A stretch of DNA of 7,587 nucleotides from Bacteroidota bacterium (lineage in GTDB: Bacteria; Bacteroidota; Bacteroidia; Chitinophagales; UBA8649), in NCBI GenBank assembly GCA_003447535.1, contig DLYY01000146.1:1-7587 (forward strand). Direction: 5' to 3'. The notes below the pieces were generated by a model. It was not told the DNA's origin. It did not search any database and was given only the letters and a program-made list of their open reading frames with translations. Shown here piece by piece: positions 5,906 through 7,587 of this stretch (positions are counted from its first letter, which is position 1; the number at the start of each line of letters is the position of its first letter). Position numbers and translations under genes: made by a program.

Positions 5906-6946
5906 CTACTCAGCCAAGAAGGCCTCAAAGCCTGAAGACATTACCGTTCGATATTGTCCATTCGAAATAGAAAGTATTAGCAAGACCTCCGTATCCGTGA
6001 GTTGCTCTACCATGTTGAGCGCATCGTTCTCACTAAGCACCATACTTGCAGTGGCCAAAGCATCGGCTGTCATACAATCTCTTGCCACAATCGTAGCACT
6101 CAAGACAGACGTTTGTTTGTTTTTGCCATCCCTCGGGTCTATAATATGTACCCACTTACTACCATCAGCTCCCTCTCTATAATTATGGTAATTCCCAGAA
6201 GTAGCCATAGCAAAATTGCTGAGTGATACTTTCAAATAAATATCAGTAGCAAGGGAAGTATTTGGAGTCTCAATTCCAAGTACCCATTGCGTATTCCGCG
6301 CATTGAATCCTTTTGTGACCACTTCCCCGCCTACTTCTACAAGGTAGTTTTCCACTCCTAGCTTGTTAAGCGCTTTAGCGATCGCATCAACCCCATACCC
6401 TTTAGCTATCGCCGAAAAATCTAAAGGAAGAAAAACATCGCCTTGATTTTCAAAAATTAATGGGAAATTAGCAATAGCCTGTACTATCGAATCCACTATA
6501 AACTGCTCTTCTTCACTCAGCAATTCATGAACATCACGTTTTTTATAAAAAGAAACTAAGTCCATTACTGCCGGATTAAATGCTCCAAAGGATAATTTAT
6601 GGAAGCGTTTGCTAGCCAGAATATTATCAATCAGTACGAATTCTTTGTCCTGAAAAGGGTTTAATGAGGAATCGCCTGCATTATAGCGACTTAGATAGGA
6701 GGTTGGGTCCCATGTGTTGACCGATTGATTGATTGATTGAAGTTCTGCCTGGATAGCATCAATTATAGCTGCCGTATCTATATCAATGGTAGAATCAACT
6801 ACTACACTGACATGACCCGTTGTACCCATCGTAGGAAAGGTATAGATCCAAGTTGAACTTGTATTCTCCTCAACATGAGTAGTACACTGTGTAACCAGCG
6901 TAATTCCTAAAAGACATAAAATGTTTACAAGACGTGATAAGTTCAT
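5906..6946 (-). CDS. apbE: FAD:protein FMN transferase ApbE (flavin transferase)
   Basis: Uses FAD to attach FMN through a phosphoester bond to Thr/Ser of target proteins, classically NqrB and NqrC of the sodium pump. The 346-residue product is exported: a hydrophobic signal (about 6-19) ends at VTQC with Cys21, a possible but atypical lipobox because Gln precedes the Cys. Family motifs follow: FPTMGTTGHVSVV (37-49), GAFNPAVMDLVSFY (121-134), LDFSAIAKGYGVDAIAKAL (175-193), YLVEVGGEVVTKG (201-213), ATSGNYHNY (248-256), HIIDPRDG (267-274) and TADALATASMVL (293-304), where Asp295 and Thr299 are the expected Mg-binding pair. It lies 9 bp after nqrF, so it is probably the last gene of the nqr operon and acts on its products. 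A minus-strand GGAGGA sits 12 nt before the ATG but also encodes the Gly-Gly end of NqrF, so its role as ribosome site is uncertain. A GATT repeat lies within the N-terminal third. Confidence 0.95.
   Translation of the reverse strand: MNLSRLVNILCLLGITLVTQCTTHVEENTSSTWIYTFPTMGTTGHVSVVVDSTIDIDTAAIIDAIQAELQSINQSVNTWDPTSYLSRYNAGDSSLNPFQDKEFVLIDNILASKRFHKLSFGAFNPAVMDLVSFYKKRDVHELLSEEEQFIVDSIVQAIANFPLIFENQGDVFLPLDFSAIAKGYGVDAIAKALNKLGVENYLVEVGGEVVTKGFNARNTQWVLGIETPNTSLATDIYLKVSLSNFAMATSGNYHNYREGADGSKWVHIIDPRDGKNKQTSVLSATIVARDCMTADALATASMVLSENDALNMVEQLTDTEVLLILSISNGQYRTVMSSGFEAFLAE
6723..6740 (+). repeat. Tetranucleotide tandem repeat (GATT)4.5 inside apbE
   Basis: Four complete GATT units plus GA. 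On the coding (minus) strand this is TCAATCAATC..., encoding the QSINQS part of ApbE (residues 70-75). Gain or loss of one unit would frameshift apbE in its first quarter. Four units is a low copy number for phase variation. Confidence 0.9.
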
Positions 6947-6955
6947 TTGAACTAT

Positions 6956-7587
6956 CTATCCTCCGAAGTCGTCAAAGGCTACTTGGTCCTCTGGAATACC
7001 CCAATCGTCACACATTTTGATAACGGCTTGGTTCATAAGCGGTGGTCCACAGAAATACACTTCTATTTCTTCTGGCTCCTCATGCTTACTAAGGTATTGG
7101 TCGATAACACATTGGTGAACAAACCCAATGAATCCATCTCCGTTTGAGTCATTAACGTCCTCCTTTGTTACCCAATTGTCCTCTTCCGAAGGCTCACTAA
7201 GTGCTATATGGAATTTGAAGTTTGGAAACTTCTTCTCAATTTGTCTAAAGTCATCGATGTAGAACAACTCTCTTTTTGAACGTCCACCGTACCAATAATT
7301 TACTTTACGACCAGTTTTTAAAGTGTGAAATAAATGGAATAAATGAGAGCGCATTGGAGCCATACCCGCTCCTCCCCCGATATATAGCATTTCACGCTCA
7401 GTTTCTTTGATGAAGAACTCGCCATAAGGTCCAGATATAGTCACTTTATCTCCAGGCTTACATCCGAAAACAAAGCTTGAACAAATACCTGGATTAACAT
7501 CCATATACTTATTCGCCTTACGATCCCATGGTGGCGTAGCCACACGAATGGTCAACATAATTATATTCCCTTCTGCTGGGTGATTAG
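6956..7587 (-). CDS. nqrF: Na+-translocating NADH:quinone reductase subunit F, C-terminal part (5' end outside window)
   Basis: NqrF is the entry subunit of the sodium-pumping NADH:quinone oxidoreductase: it oxidises NADH and passes electrons through FAD to a [2Fe-2S] cluster. The frame is open to the window edge; the visible 209 residues are the C-terminal half of a protein of about 400 residues, covering the ferredoxin-reductase-like flavin/NADH module. Visible motifs are [17 protein letters not shown] (first complete codons onward), GPYGEFF, the nucleotide-binding [13 protein letters not shown] (nt about 7350-7390), [27 protein letters not shown] with the conserved Cys, and the family C-terminus FDDFGG. 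The ATG at 7558 is internal, since upstream codons keep matching NqrF. The N-terminal membrane helix and the ferredoxin domain would lie to the right of the window. It is followed after 9 bp by apbE. Confidence 0.96.
   Translation of the reverse strand, partial: NHPAEGNIIMLTIRVATPPWDRKANKYMDVNPGICSSFVFGCKPGDKVTISGPYGEFFIKETEREMLYIGGGAGMAPMRSHLFHLFHTLKTGRKVNYWYGGRSKRELFYIDDFRQIEKKFPNFKFHIALSEPSEEDNWVTKEDVNDSNGDGFIGFVHQCVIDQYLSKHEEPEEIEVYFCGPPLMNQAVIKMCDDWGIPEDQVAFDDFGG

Overview
The window looks like part of a Bacteroidota chromosome, probably a free-living, marine-type member of the Flavobacteriales or a close relative. The evidence is AT-leaning DNA, A-rich leaders instead of clear Shine-Dalgarno sites, a lipoprotein with an acidic stretch after the lipid cysteine (the surface-export pattern of this phylum), a compact TruB, and a sodium-pumping NADH:quinone reductase (NQR) locus with apbE directly downstream. 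This is an inference from gene content; no rRNA or tRNA is present to anchor it. Coding density is very high, no gap exceeds 61 bp, and no mobile element or CRISPR array was seen.

Left part (1-2191, plus strand): a tight housekeeping cluster, uppP (5' end outside the window), truB and ribF. uppP and truB overlap by 16 bp, and truB and ribF overlap by 4 bp (GTGA), so the genes are probably co-transcribed and translationally coupled. They cover lipid carrier recycling, tRNA pseudouridine-55 formation and FMN/FAD synthesis.

Middle part (2147-4840): holA (DNA polymerase III delta, minus strand) overlaps the 3' end of ribF by 45 bp tail to tail. Its start codon overlaps that of a divergent gene for a stand-alone HsdR-N type PD-(D/E)XK nuclease-like protein (the tetramer CATG serves both). 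A two-domain fasciclin (FAS1) lipoprotein follows, with an EF-hand/dockerin-like calcium loop inside its second domain. A strong intrinsic terminator ends it, and that hairpin lies inside the 3' coding end of the convergent mazG.

Right part (4806-7587): mazG (nucleotide pyrophosphohydrolase, minus strand) is divergent from a 71-residue single-pass membrane protein with four cysteines. That protein faces apbE and nqrF (both minus strand, 9 bp apart; the nqrF 5' end lies outside the window). NqrF is the NADH-oxidising subunit of NQR, and ApbE attaches FMN covalently to NQR subunits. The small protein resembles NqrM, the NQR maturation factor, in size, topology, cysteine content and location, so the right end is probably an NQR assembly module. 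The FAD and FMN made by the upstream RibF would be the cofactors for NqrF and ApbE, although this link is metabolic and not an operon.

The most interesting points are the probable NqrM-like protein, the lone HsdR-N protein sharing its start with holA, the calcium-loop insertion in the FAS1 lipoprotein, and the terminator embedded in mazG.
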